This document shows positions 54,714-63,183 of a stretch of 64,000 nucleotides of DNA, piece after piece. Position numbers and translations under genes: made by a program. Below the pieces are notes generated by a model. It was not told the origin of the DNA and did not search any database. It was given only the letters and a program-made list of their open reading frames with translations. Each line of letters starts with the position of its first letter. Position 1 is the stretch's first letter. The DNA lies in assembly GCF_022808935.1 (NCBI RefSeq), contig NZ_JAKZFR010000001.1:620001-684000 (forward strand), written 5' to 3'. This DNA is from Geothrix sp. SG200. Its GTDB lineage: Bacteria > Acidobacteriota > Holophagae > Holophagales > Holophagaceae.

Positions 54714-57077
54714 ATGAACATCAAGAAGATCGGAGTCCTCGGGTCCGGCGTGATGGGCTCGGGCATCGCGGCCCACGTCGCATCCGCGGGCTGCCAGGTG
54801 GAGCTGCTGGACATCGTCATCGACGACGCGGCTCCCGACAAGTTGGCGGAAGGCGCCCTGGCGGGCCTGGCGAAGTCCAAGCCGGCCCTCGCCATGCACG
54901 CCTCGTTCCTCAAGAAGATCCGGCCCGGCAACTTGCGGGATCACCTGGACCGCCTGGCGGACTGCGACTGGGTGGTGGAGGTGGTGAAGGAGGATCTGGC
55001 CATCAAGCGGGAGCTGTACGGCCGCCTGGAGGCCCACCTCAAGCCCGGCGCGTGGGTCAGCTCGAACACCTCGGGCATCCCCCTCAAGCTCCTCGTGGAG
55101 GGCCGCGGCGACGCCTTCCGGAAGCACTTCGTCATCACGCACTTCTTCAACCCCGTGCGGTACCTGCGCCTGCTGGAGTTCGTGAAGGGCCCCGAGGTGG
55201 ACGAGACGGAGGCCCTGGCCTTCCGCACGTGGCTGGAGGAGGCCCTCGGCAAGGAAGTGGTGCCGGCCTACGACAGCCCCACCTTCATCGGCAACCGCAT
55301 CGGCATCCACAGCATCATGGCCACCCTGCAGCTGGCCCTGAAGGAGAAGATCCCCTTCGAGGTGCTGGATTCGGTGCTGGGCGACGCCGCCGCCCGGGCG
55401 AAGAGCGCCGCCTTCCGCACCGCAGATCTCGCGGGCGTGGACATCCTCGCGGCCACGGCCAAGAACGTCTATGACCTCTGCCCCAACGACGAAGTGCGCG
55501 ACGTCTTCAAGTTCCCCGAGTTCCTCCAGTGGATGCTGGACAACAAGCTCCTGGGCAACAAGACGAAGCAGGGCTTCTTCAAGAAGGGCCCCAAGGACGC
55601 CAAGGGCAAGAAGACCTTCCTGGCCCTCGATCCCGGCACCCGCGAGTACGTGCCGCAGGTGAAGAAGGACTGGCCCCTCCTCAAGGAGCTGAAGGGCATC
55701 GACGACCCCGCCGAGAAGGTGAAGACGCTGCTCACCAGCGACACTGAGGCGGGCCGCCTGGCCTGGCGCTGCATCGCGCCCAACCTGACCTACGCCGTGA
55801 ACCGCCTGGGCGAGGTGACGGACGGCCCGCTGAACGTGGATCGCGCCATCAAGAACGGCTTCGCCTTCGAGCTGGGGCCCTTCGAGACCTGGGACACCCT
55901 GGGCGTCGAGCGGGTCGTGGCCCGCATGACGTTCGAGGAGCTGCCCGTGCCGCCCCTTGTGGAGCAGATGCTGGCCAAGGGCCTCACCAGCTTCTACCGC
56001 TGGGAGCACGGCGTCCCCGTCGCCCAGCTGAATCCCAAGACCCTGGCCTACGAGGCGATCCTCGAGGACAAGCGCGTGATCATCCTCAAGCGCGAGGAGG
56101 GCCGCGGCAAGGTTATCGCCGAGAACGGGAGCTGCCAGCTCTTCGACCTGGGTGACGATGTGGCCTGCCTGAGCTTCCACAGCAAGATGAACGCCCTGGA
56201 CGACGGCATCATCATGCTGATGGAGGACACGGTCCAGAAGCACATCCCCGGCCGCTTCAAGGGCCTGGTGGTGGGCAACCAGGGCCAGCACTTCAGCGCC
56301 GGGGCCAACCTGGTCATGGTGCTGAACGCCGCCAAGGACAAGCAGTTCGACCAGATCGAGGAAGTGGCCCGGCGCCTGCAGTACGCCGGCCGCATGCTCA
56401 CCTACGCGCCGTTCCCGACGGTGGCGGCGCCCTTCAACCTGGCTCTGGGCGGCGGCTGCGAGATGACCATGGCCTGCCAGCGGGCCGTGGGCCACGCCGA
56501 GCTCTACATGGGCCTGGTGGAAGTGGGCGTGGGCGTGATCCCGGCGGGCGGCGGCTGCCTCCAGATGCTGCTCCGCATGGAGGACGCTCTGGCCGCCAAG
56601 GGGCAGCTCGGCCCCATGCCCAAGGTGAAGGCCGCCTTCCAGGCCATCGGCACCGCGAACGTGAACACCAGCTTCGACGAGGCCCAGCGCAACGGCTACC
56701 TGCGCCGCACGGACCGCCGCGTGATGAACAAGGCGTTCCTGCTGAACGAGGCCAAGCAGGAGGTCCTGAAGATGGCCGCGGACTTCCAGCCCGTGAAGGA
56801 GCGCACCCTGCGCCTGCCGGGCCTGGGCGGCAGCGAGGCCCTCAAGCTGGCGGTCAAGGACTTCCAGCTGCAGGGCCTGGCCAGCGAGCACGACGCCGTC
56901 ATCATGGGCGAGCTGGCCAACATCCTCTGCGGCGGGGACGTGAGCCTCGTCCAGGAGGTCACCGAGGAACGGATCCTCGAGCTGGAACGGCAGGCCTTCG
57001 CCCGCCTCTGCAGCTACGAGAAGACTCAGGCCCGCATGGACGCCATCCTGAAAACGGGCAAGCCCCTTCGGAACTGA
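54714..57077 (+). CDS. fadN: 3-hydroxyacyl-CoA dehydrogenase / enoyl-CoA hydratase fusion, FadN type
   Basis: Two middle steps of beta-oxidation in one 787-residue chain. N-terminal dehydrogenase: NAD loop GVLGSGVMGSGIAAHVASAG and HFFNPVRYL with the catalytic His. The C-terminal half is crotonase-like: FHSKMNALDDG, the oxyanion loop GQHFSAGANL and ALGGGCEMTMACQ, followed by AELYMGLVEVGVGVIPAGGG with its Glu. The dehydrogenase-first order and size match Bacillus FadN, the reverse of E. coli FadB/FadJ. AGGAGG lies 7 nt before the ATG at 54714; the frame is open further upstream inside fadA. Confidence 0.92.
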   Translation: MNIKKIGVLGSGVMGSGIAAHVASAGCQVELLDIVIDDAAPDKLAEGALAGLAKSKPALAMHASFLKKIRPGNLRDHLDRLADCDWVVEVVKEDLAIKRELYGRLEAHLKPGAWVSSNTSGIPLKLLVEGRGDAFRKHFVITHFFNPVRYLRLLEFVKGPEVDETEALAFRTWLEEALGKEVVPAYDSPTFIGNRIGIHSIMATLQLALKEKIPFEVLDSVLGDAAARAKSAAFRTADLAGVDILAATAKNVYDLCPNDEVRDVFKFPEFLQWMLDNKLLGNKTKQGFFKKGPKDAKGKKTFLALDPGTREYVPQVKKDWPLLKELKGIDDPAEKVKTLLTSDTEAGRLAWRCIAPNLTYAVNRLGEVTDGPLNVDRAIKNGFAFELGPFETWDTLGVERVVARMTFEELPVPPLVEQMLAKGLTSFYRWEHGVPVAQLNPKTLAYEAILEDKRVIILKREEGRGKVIAENGSCQLFDLGDDVACLSFHSKMNALDDGIIMLMEDTVQKHIPGRFKGLVVGNQGQHFSAGANLVMVLNAAKDKQFDQIEEVARRLQYAGRMLTYAPFPTVAAPFNLALGGGCEMTMACQRAVGHAELYMGLVEVGVGVIPAGGGCLQMLLRMEDALAAKGQLGPMPKVKAAFQAIGTANVNTSFDEAQRNGYLRRTDRRVMNKAFLLNEAKQEVLKMAADFQPVKERTLRLPGLGGSEALKLAVKDFQLQGLASEHDAVIMGELANILCGGDVSLVQEVTEERILELERQAFARLCSYEKTQARMDAILKTGKPLRN

Positions 57078-57086
57078 AGACAGGCC

Positions 57087-57168
57087 AACCGCAGAGAACG
57101 CAGAGAACGCAGAGAAAAACGACAATCCTGTCCTTCCTACCTCTGCGCTCTCCGCGTTCTCTGCGGTG
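57087..57168. repeat. Intergenic inverted repeat, family A (copy 2)
   Basis: Left arm AACCGCAGAGAACGCAGAG and a further unit (57087-57118); right arm CTCTCCGCGTTCTCTGCGG (57140-57168). Same GCAGAGAAC unit as the carA-carB gap. It lies 10 bp after the fadN stop. Confidence 0.7.
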
Positions 57169-57214
57169 AATAAACCCTTCGAATTGGCATAAAGCCTGCC
57201 GGATTTGTGACCTA

Positions 57215-57243
57215 AGCCGCCTTTTCCGAGGCGGTTGTTTTTT
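57215..57243 (+). terminator. Intrinsic terminator before the EF-G-like gene
   Basis: CCGCCT / AGGCGG, 6 bp with loop TTTCCG and extended by A-T/G-T pairs, followed by TTGTTTTTT. It probably ends the fad transcript, about 140 bp after fadN. The EF-G-like start is 73 bp further on. Confidence 0.7.
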
Positions 57244-57315
57244 GTGTTGCCAGCGGTACGGCAGATCGGAACACTTGGGGCGGTCGACATCCAACACCCA
57301 CAATCAGGAGGCACT

Positions 57316-59355
57316 GTGAGCGGAAATTCTCAGTCAACTCCACGCGTAGCGGCCATCGTGGGCCCCTACCTCTCCGGAAAGACCTCCTTGATGGAGAGCC
57401 TTCTCTTCGTGGCGGGCGCCCTGCTGCGCAAGGGCTCCGTCAAGGAGGGGACCACTGTCGGCGACGCCTCCCTGGAAGCCAAGGCCCGCCAGATGAGCGT
57501 CGAGGCCAGCCTGGCCTTCTGTGAGTACCAGGGCGAGGCCTGGACCCTCATCGACTGTCCAGGCTCGGTCGAGTTCCGCCAGGAGGCGGTGCATGCCCTC
57601 ATGGCGGCGGACATCGCCGTCGTGGTGTGCGACCCCGATCCGGCGCGCGCCCTCATGGCCGCCCCGGCCCTGAAGTTCCTCGACGATCACAAGATCCCCC
57701 ACGTGATGTTCATCAACAAGCTGGAGGCGGCGGGCAGTGCCGGGAAGCTGAAGGACGTGCTCAACGCCCTCCAGCAGATTTCCGAGCGCCCGCTGGTGCT
57801 GGTGGAGATCCCCATCAAGGAGGGCGATCAGGTCACCGGCTATGTGGACCTCATCAGCGAGCATGCCTACAAGTACGAGGCGGGCAAGGACGCCGACCTC
57901 AAGCAGATGCCCGAATCCGTGCTGCCCGAGGAGCACGAGGCCCGCCAGCTCATGCTGGAGAAGCTCGCCGACTTCGACGACCACCTCATGGAAGAGCTGC
58001 TGGGCGATGTGGTGCCCTCCCTCGAGGAAGTCTCCGAGGACCTGGCCAAGGACGTCCGTGACGACCTGCTGGTGCCGGTCTATTTCGGGTCCGCCGACAA
58101 GGACGCGGGTGTGCGCCGCCTCTTCCAGGCCCTGTGCGACGAGGCTCCCCGGGTGGACGCCACGGCTGCCCGCCTGGGCATCCCCGAAGGCAAGGACACC
58201 CTGGTGCAGGTGTTCAAGAGCGTCCACGCCCAGCATGTGGGCAAGTTGAGCATCTCCCGCGTGTGGCGGGGCGAGGTGGCCGACGGCGCCATCCTGGCGG
58301 GCAACCGTGTGAGCGGCATCAACAGGCTCTTCGGGTCCCAGCAGCTCAAGCAGACGAAGGCTACCGCCGGCGAGGTGGTGTCGCTGGGCCGCATGGACGA
58401 GGTGCGCACGCGGGAGGCCCTGACGCCCGCCGCGAAGGTGGCCCTGGATTGGCCGGAGCCCCTCCAGCCCATGCTGGCCCTCAGCCTGCACACCACCAAG
58501 AGCGGCGACGACGTGAAGCTGTCGCTGGCCCTCCAGAAGCTCTGCGAGGAGGACGCCTCCCTCCAGGTGGAGCAGAACGCCGAGACCCAGGAGCGCATCC
58601 TCTGGGGCCAGGGCGAGGTGCACCTCAAGTGCGCCCTGGACCGCCTCAAGAGCCGCTTCGGCCTGGACGTGCAGGCCAACCCGCCCATGGTCCCCTACCG
58701 CGAGACCTTCACGAAGGCCGCCAAGGTCCATGGCCGCCACAAGCACCAGACCGGCGGCCACGGCCAGTTCGGCGACGTGTGGTTCGAGGTCAAGCCCCTG
58801 CCGCGCGGCACGGGCTTCCAGTTCGAGGAGCGCATCGTCGGCGGTGTGGTGCCCAAGAACTTCTTCGGCGCCATCGAGCACGGCGTCGTGGACTGGATGA
58901 AGCGCGGTCCCCTGGGCTTCCCCGTCGTGGACATCCACGTGGCCCTGGTGGACGGCAGCTACCACACCGTGGACAGCTCCGACATGGCCTTCAAGACCGC
59001 TGCCCGCATCGGCATGACCGAGGCCGCTCCCGTCTGCCATCCCGTGCTGCTCGAGCCCATCTCCGAGGTGCACATCAGCGTCCCCAGCGAATACACGCCC
59101 AAGGCCCAGCGCCTGGTGACCGGAAGGCGTGGAGGCCAGGTCCTCGGTTTCGACGCCAAGCCCGGATGGAACGGCTGGGATGTGGTCTCCGCCTACATCC
59201 CCCAGGCCGAGATGAGCGACGTCATCGTGGAGCTCCGCAGCCTCACCATGGGCGTCGGCTCCTTCACCTGGGCCTTCCACCACCTGCAGGAACTGATCGG
59301 GCGCGACGCCGACAAGGTGGTCGAGGCCCGCAAGCAGAGCAAAGCCACTGCCTAG
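57316..59355 (+). CDS. EF-G-like translational GTPase (non-canonical)
   Basis: A 679-residue protein with the EF-G domain layout: GTPase domain with GPYLSGKTS (residues 16-24), DCPG (about residue 80) and NKLE (about residue 134, in place of NKxD); then domain II, domain III, domain IV (YRETFTKAAKVHGRHKHQTGGHG; GFPVVDIHVALVDGSYHTVD) and domain V. The switch I RGIT motif is not recognisable (RQMSVEASL). Such diverged EF-G paralogues may act in recycling, stress or antibiotic tolerance rather than normal elongation. The GTG start follows AGGAGG; a longer frame to 57235 is unlikely. No str-operon genes are nearby. Confidence 0.9.
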   Translation: MSGNSQSTPRVAAIVGPYLSGKTSLMESLLFVAGALLRKGSVKEGTTVGDASLEAKARQMSVEASLAFCEYQGEAWTLIDCPGSVEFRQEAVHALMAADIAVVVCDPDPARALMAAPALKFLDDHKIPHVMFINKLEAAGSAGKLKDVLNALQQISERPLVLVEIPIKEGDQVTGYVDLISEHAYKYEAGKDADLKQMPESVLPEEHEARQLMLEKLADFDDHLMEELLGDVVPSLEEVSEDLAKDVRDDLLVPVYFGSADKDAGVRRLFQALCDEAPRVDATAARLGIPEGKDTLVQVFKSVHAQHVGKLSISRVWRGEVADGAILAGNRVSGINRLFGSQQLKQTKATAGEVVSLGRMDEVRTREALTPAAKVALDWPEPLQPMLALSLHTTKSGDDVKLSLALQKLCEEDASLQVEQNAETQERILWGQGEVHLKCALDRLKSRFGLDVQANPPMVPYRETFTKAAKVHGRHKHQTGGHGQFGDVWFEVKPLPRGTGFQFEERIVGGVVPKNFFGAIEHGVVDWMKRGPLGFPVVDIHVALVDGSYHTVDSSDMAFKTAARIGMTEAAPVCHPVLLEPISEVHISVPSEYTPKAQRLVTGRRGGQVLGFDAKPGWNGWDVVSAYIPQAEMSDVIVELRSLTMGVGSFTWAFHHLQELIGRDADKVVEARKQSKATA

Positions 59356-59363
59356 CCGTTTTT

Positions 59364-59405
59364 CCGGGGGTTCCTCGCTTCGCTCCGGTGCGCGAACCCC
59401 CCCGG
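59364..59405. terminator. Hairpin after the EF-G-like gene
   Basis: CCGGGGGTTC (59364-59373) pairs with GAACCCCCCCGG (59394-59405) around an internal loop; 8 bp after the stop codon. The T-run precedes rather than follows the stem, so it may terminate poorly on the forward strand. Confidence 0.45.
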
Positions 59406-59502
59406 GCTCGTTCTTTGGTCTCCACGCGAGCTCCAACGGGGCCTTGACCTGGCGGACCGGAGATAGGAAAAGCCATAACCCCTTCGCAATGAGACAATCT
59501 AT

Positions 59503-59530
59503 CTCCGGATTCCCGCCCGGGAATCCGGAG
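59503..59530. promoter_or_regulatory. Hairpin just upstream of the DUF512 start
   Basis: CTCCGGATTCCCG (59503-59515) and CGGGAATCCGGAG (59518-59530) are perfect reverse complements with two bases between. The element ends 14 bp before the TTG start at 59545, and its right arm contains a GGAG that could otherwise serve as ribosome site. It may control translation of the gene. Confidence 0.5.
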
Positions 59531-59544
59531 CATGGAGCGGCGCA

Positions 59545-61023
59545 TTGGCACAGAAGGGCGTTCAAGTGATCGCGGTGGAACCCGGCAGCCTGGCCGAGGA
59601 GGCGGGGATCCGCCCGGGCGACACCCTGGTGGCCATCAACGGAGAGCCCGTCCTGGACCAGCTGAACTACCAGTTCCTGGTGACCCAGCGGGACGAGACG
59701 GACCTGCGCCTCCAGCGCCCCGACGGCAGCACCTTCGAGGCTTCCGTGGAGAACGGCGGCGAAGGGCTTGGCGTGGACCTGGCCCAGGACGAGGTGAAGG
59801 TCTGCAAGCAGAACTGCGTGTTCTGCTTCGTGCACCAGATGCCGAAGGGGTTCCGGAAGTCGCTCTACCTCAAGGACGAGGATGTGCGCCTGTCCTTCCT
59901 CTATGGCCACTTCACGACCCTCTCCAGCAGCGACGACGCGGAGCTGGACCGCATCATCCGCGAGCGCCTGAGCCCCATCCACGTCTCCGTCCACGCCACG
60001 GACCCTGAGGCTCGGGTGAAGGTGGTGGGCAATCCTCGCGAGGGCCACATCCTGAAGAAGATCGACCGGCTGCTGGCGGGCGGCATCGACGTCCATACCC
60101 AGGCCGTGGTGGCGCCCGGGCTCAACGACGGGGCCATCTGGCAGCAGACCGTGGATGACCTCTGGGCGCGCCGGAAAGAGGGCAGGGGCAGCGTCCTGAG
60201 CCTGTCCTGCGTCCCCGTGGGGCTCACGGCCCACCGGGAGAACCTGCCCGTGGTGCAGGATGTGGAGGCCGAGTTCGCGCGGGAGTGGGTGGCCCGGTGG
60301 ATGCCCGAGGTGCGGAAGTACACCAAGGCCAATGACGGCGAGCCCTGGCTGCTGCTGGCGGATGAGTGGTTCACCCGGGCCGGGATTGAGGTGCCCGGGC
60401 GCGGGTTCTACTCCCGCTCCTGGGCCCAGCTGGAGAACGGCGTGGGCCTGGTGCGCCGCTTCCTGGAGCACAGCCGGCGCTTCATCAAGAGCCCCCGGGC
60501 GAAGGGTTTCGCGGGGCGACGGGTGCTGCTGCTGACAGGATCGAGCTTCGCGCCCACGCTCTCCCGCGTGGCCGCGGAGCTGAACCGTGCGGTGGGCAGT
60601 CACCTGCGGGTGGTGCCGGCCCGGAACTTCAGCTTCGGCGACAGCGTCACCGTGGCGGGCCTGCTTTGCGGCGAGGACCTGAAGTACGCCGCCCACGCCG
60701 ACCGCGAGGCCAAGGGCGGCCGGACCGACTGGGTGGACGCGGTGGTGGTGCCATCCGCCAGCCTCCGCACTCATACGGGCCCCACGGATCAGTACACCCT
60801 GCGGGGGCAGGTGGTGCGGGAGGAAGGCACCTTCCTGGACGACCTCACCTTGCCCGAGCTGGCCCTGGACCTGGGTGTGCCCGCGGTGCCCAGCGGGGCG
60901 AACCTGTCCCACCTGCTGGATCATCTCGAGGCCGCGGACCGCGGCGCCTTCCGGGGCGGGGCCCTGAGCTCGGCCTTCCACACCGCGGGCCTGAACCTGC
61001 CGCAGGGCGCCTACAACCCCTGA
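59545..61023 (+). CDS. PDZ/DUF512 protein with radical-SAM-like CxxxCxxC motif
   Basis: A 492-residue protein starting with TTG (MAQKGVQVIAVEPGSLAEEA), because the frame has no ATG and GGAG sits just upstream. The N-terminal PDZ-like segment (about residues 8-60; AGIRPGDTLVAINGEPV) is followed by CKQNCVFCFVHQMP, a CxxxCxxC cluster of radical-SAM type, and FLYGHFTTLSS. The C-terminal DUF512 region contains SFAPTLSRVA and GLLCGEDLKYA. Enzymatic activity of this family is not established; the cluster suggests an iron-sulfur enzyme. Standalone between repeats. Confidence 0.88.
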   Translation: MAQKGVQVIAVEPGSLAEEAGIRPGDTLVAINGEPVLDQLNYQFLVTQRDETDLRLQRPDGSTFEASVENGGEGLGVDLAQDEVKVCKQNCVFCFVHQMPKGFRKSLYLKDEDVRLSFLYGHFTTLSSSDDAELDRIIRERLSPIHVSVHATDPEARVKVVGNPREGHILKKIDRLLAGGIDVHTQAVVAPGLNDGAIWQQTVDDLWARRKEGRGSVLSLSCVPVGLTAHRENLPVVQDVEAEFAREWVARWMPEVRKYTKANDGEPWLLLADEWFTRAGIEVPGRGFYSRSWAQLENGVGLVRRFLEHSRRFIKSPRAKGFAGRRVLLLTGSSFAPTLSRVAAELNRAVGSHLRVVPARNFSFGDSVTVAGLLCGEDLKYAAHADREAKGGRTDWVDAVVVPSASLRTHTGPTDQYTLRGQVVREEGTFLDDLTLPELALDLGVPAVPSGANLSHLLDHLEAADRGAFRGGALSSAFHTAGLNLPQGAYNP

Positions 61024-61053
61024 TTCTTCCCTTCCAAGAATAGGAATGAATGT

Positions 61054-61139
61054 AAGCGGAGGATCGTGGAGGAGGGAGGATTGCTGAGACAGAAACATGC
61101 TGTTCTCCGCTTTCCTCAGTGATTCCGCTTTCTCCGCTT
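61054..61139. repeat. Intergenic inverted repeat, family C
   Basis: Left part AAGCGGAGGATCGTGGAGG with GGATTGCTGAGA (61054-61090); right part CTCAGTGATTCCGCTTTCTC with CGCTT (61115-61139). The arms are imperfect reverse complements built on AAGCGGAG/CTCCGCTT. It fills the gap between the DUF512 and EamA genes, similar in design to families A and B. Confidence 0.6.
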
Positions 61140-61177
61140 GTTGGATTCTTTATGGTCCAGCCCTGGTTGATTCGAGA

Positions 61178-62083
61178 ATGACCGCTTCCATTCCCGCCCA
61201 GTCCCGCCGCCGCATGGTGGCCCGCGCCGAGCTGGCGGGCTCGGCACTCTGCTTCGGGCTCATGGCCATCCTGGCGCGGAAGCTCACGATGCCGGGCATG
61301 GGCTTCTCGGCGGGTCATCTGGCTGTCCTGCGCTTCGTGGTGGGCGCCCTGGCGAGCCTTGCGGCCTTCGCCTTGATCCCGGGACTCTACCGGCCGAGCA
61401 ACTATAGGCTGTTGGTGACCCGCGGCATCTCGGGCGGCGCGGTGGTGGTGCTTTATTTCTACGCCCTGGCCCACATCCCGGCGGGCGAGGCGGGCATTCT
61501 CTACAATGTCTTCCCGGTGATCGCGGTGGCGATGTCTCTGGCGATCTTCAAGGAACGTCCCACCATCCACCTCTGGCTGGCGATCCTGGCGGCCTCCCTG
61601 GGCGTGGTCCTGGTGCTCGGCCAGGGGCATTTGGGTCTGGGCCTGGGATTGGGCAGGGGGGAGCTGGCGGCGCTGGCGGCAGCGGTCTTCGCGGCCACCA
61701 GCGCCAACGCGATCCGCGCGGCGCGCCACACGGAGAACGCCGCGACCATCTTCTTCTACTTCTGCCTGGCGGGCCTGCCCGTGGTGCTGCCTTTCGCCCT
61801 CTCGCCCTGGCCCGGCCTCCTCCACGGGGGCCTGGCCGCCTGGGGGCTGGCCGTCCTCATGAGCCTGCTGGCACTGAGCGGGCAGATGCTGATGTCCGAG
61901 GCCTATGGGGTGCTGTCGGTATCCGAGGCCGCGGTGTGGCTCCAGCTGCTGCCCATCGTCCAGTACCTCCTGGCCATGCCCATGCTGGGCGAGCGCGCCA
62001 CGGCCGCCGGCTTGGCGGGCGTCCTGATCACCGTGGCTGGCGTCGCCTATGGCACCGTGCTGGGGCACCGGGCACGGGCATGA
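61178..62083 (+). CDS. EamA/DMT-family transporter (second copy)
   Basis: A 301-residue protein with ten hydrophobic spans in two EamA repeats (GSALCFGLMAILARKL; GEAGILYNVFPVIAVAMSLAI; WLQLLPIVQYLLAMPMLGER). The start at 61178 (MTASIPAQSRRRMVAR) is chosen because upstream in-frame codons lie in the inverted repeat; the ribosome site is weak. Substrate unknown. It is not closely similar to the other EamA protein in the window. Confidence 0.85.
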   Translation: MTASIPAQSRRRMVARAELAGSALCFGLMAILARKLTMPGMGFSAGHLAVLRFVVGALASLAAFALIPGLYRPSNYRLLVTRGISGGAVVVLYFYALAHIPAGEAGILYNVFPVIAVAMSLAIFKERPTIHLWLAILAASLGVVLVLGQGHLGLGLGLGRGELAALAAAVFAATSANAIRAARHTENAATIFFYFCLAGLPVVLPFALSPWPGLLHGGLAAWGLAVLMSLLALSGQMLMSEAYGVLSVSEAAVWLQLLPIVQYLLAMPMLGERATAAGLAGVLITVAGVAYGTVLGHRARA

Positions 62084-62084
62084 A

Positions 62085-62108
62085 AAAGGGCCCCGGGAGG
62101 GGCCCTTT
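62085..62108. terminator. Bidirectional terminator between EamA and exbD
   Basis: AAAGGGCCCC / GGGGCCCTTT, 10 bp perfect stem and 4-base loop starting just after the EamA stop codon. It lies between convergent genes, and A and T stretches flank the stem, so it can serve both strands. Confidence 0.75.
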
Positions 62109-62126
62109 CCATGGGATCGGGGGCAC

Positions 62127-62621
62127 CTAGGTGACGGGTGCGGCCACGATGCGCTTCTTGAGGGAGACGGCCACTTTCACGTCGCCGCCATCCTGGCCCT
62201 GGAACTTGTCGAGGTTCTCGAGGGACTTCTTCTTGGCGGTTTCCGAGGCGACGCGGATGGCGTCGAGCACGTCCACCATGGCCTGGAACTTCACATCCTC
62301 GTCCACCTTCAGGAAGACCTTCCGGTAGTTGAGGGGCTGCAACATCACGGCATCAGGCAGCTTGTCCTTGAGGCCCTGGGCGTCGATCTTGTCCTGCTGG
62401 AGGGTCATGGTCCCGTCCTGATCCACCTGGATCAGGATGTTGTTCGGATCGGGCTTGGGAGGAGTGGCGGTCTGGACGACCTGGGGCACCACCACCTTCA
62501 TGGCCTTGCTGAGACCGGGCACCATCACGATGAAGACGATGAGGAGCACCAGCACGATGTCGATCAGCGGGGTGACGTTGATATCGGTTTTGGCTTTACC
62601 CTTGGCGCCGCCGGTATCCAT
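62127..62621 (-). CDS. exbD: ExbD/TolR-family biopolymer transport protein (second)
   Basis: A 164-residue inner-membrane protein that works with ExbB to harness proton motive force for TonB-type transport. It has a short cytoplasmic N-terminus, one span with the essential Asp (TPLIDIVLVLLIVFIV, about residue 20), and a periplasmic domain ending in KVDEDVKF. Its ATG overlaps the stop of the first exbD by one base. Longer C-terminal tail than standard ExbD (SETAKKKSLENLDK). Confidence 0.93.
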   Translation of the reverse strand: MDTGGAKGKAKTDINVTPLIDIVLVLLIVFIVMVPGLSKAMKVVVPQVVQTATPPKPDPNNILIQVDQDGTMTLQQDKIDAQGLKDKLPDAVMLQPLNYRKVFLKVDEDVKFQAMVDVLDAIRVASETAKKKSLENLDKFQGQDGGDVKVAVSLKKRIVAAPVT

Positions 62622-63124
62622 CAGTTACCCCCTTCCTTCTTGGTGTCCTTGTCCTCGCTGGTCACGATGGACGCCTCGTCGGCGCCACCCTTCCGGCAGG
62701 ACTGGAACAGCTCGTTGATGTACTTGAAGGGCAGGTCGGCGTCAGCCTTCACGAACACGCGCTTGTCGTTCAGCATCGAGACGTTCTTGTTGATGAAGTC
62801 TTCGAGCTGCTGGCGCTGGCCTTCGTTGTCGATGAAGAAGCGCATATCCTTCGCGTCCTTGTCATCGATGAGGATCGGGCCGGGGCCAGTCACGTCGCCG
62901 GTCTTCTGGTCGCGCTTGGAGGTCAGCATGAGGGTCAGGTACTTCTGGCCCGCGTCCTGCTGCTGATCCACCTTCGGGGCATGCTTCGACAGCGGCAGCT
63001 TCACAGCGTTGTTCACGGCGGGGGTGATCACGATGAAGATGATCAACAGCACCAGCACGATGTCCACAAGCGGCGTGACGTTGATGTCGGACTTCATCCC
63101 ACCCTTGGAACCACCTGTATCCAT
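62621..63124 (-). CDS. exbD: ExbD/TolR-family biopolymer transport protein (first)
   Basis: A 167-residue ExbD paralogue with the same N-terminal design (MDTGGSKGGMKSDINVTPLV) and Asp-containing membrane span DIVLVLLIIFIVITP. The periplasmic part differs from its neighbour, with an added segment LTSKRDQKTGDVTGPGPILI, so the two probably form a heteromeric pair or serve different substrates. It lies 59 bp downstream of exbB and overlaps the next exbD. Confidence 0.93.
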   Translation of the reverse strand: MDTGGSKGGMKSDINVTPLVDIVLVLLIIFIVITPAVNNAVKLPLSKHAPKVDQQQDAGQKYLTLMLTSKRDQKTGDVTGPGPILIDDKDAKDMRFFIDNEGQRQQLEDFINKNVSMLNDKRVFVKADADLPFKYINELFQSCRKGGADEASIVTSEDKDTKKEGGN

Positions 63125-63183
63125 GGTGTGTTCTCCTTAGAAATAGCCCGGGAGCTCGCGCCCCCGGGCTGGGTGGCGGTTCC

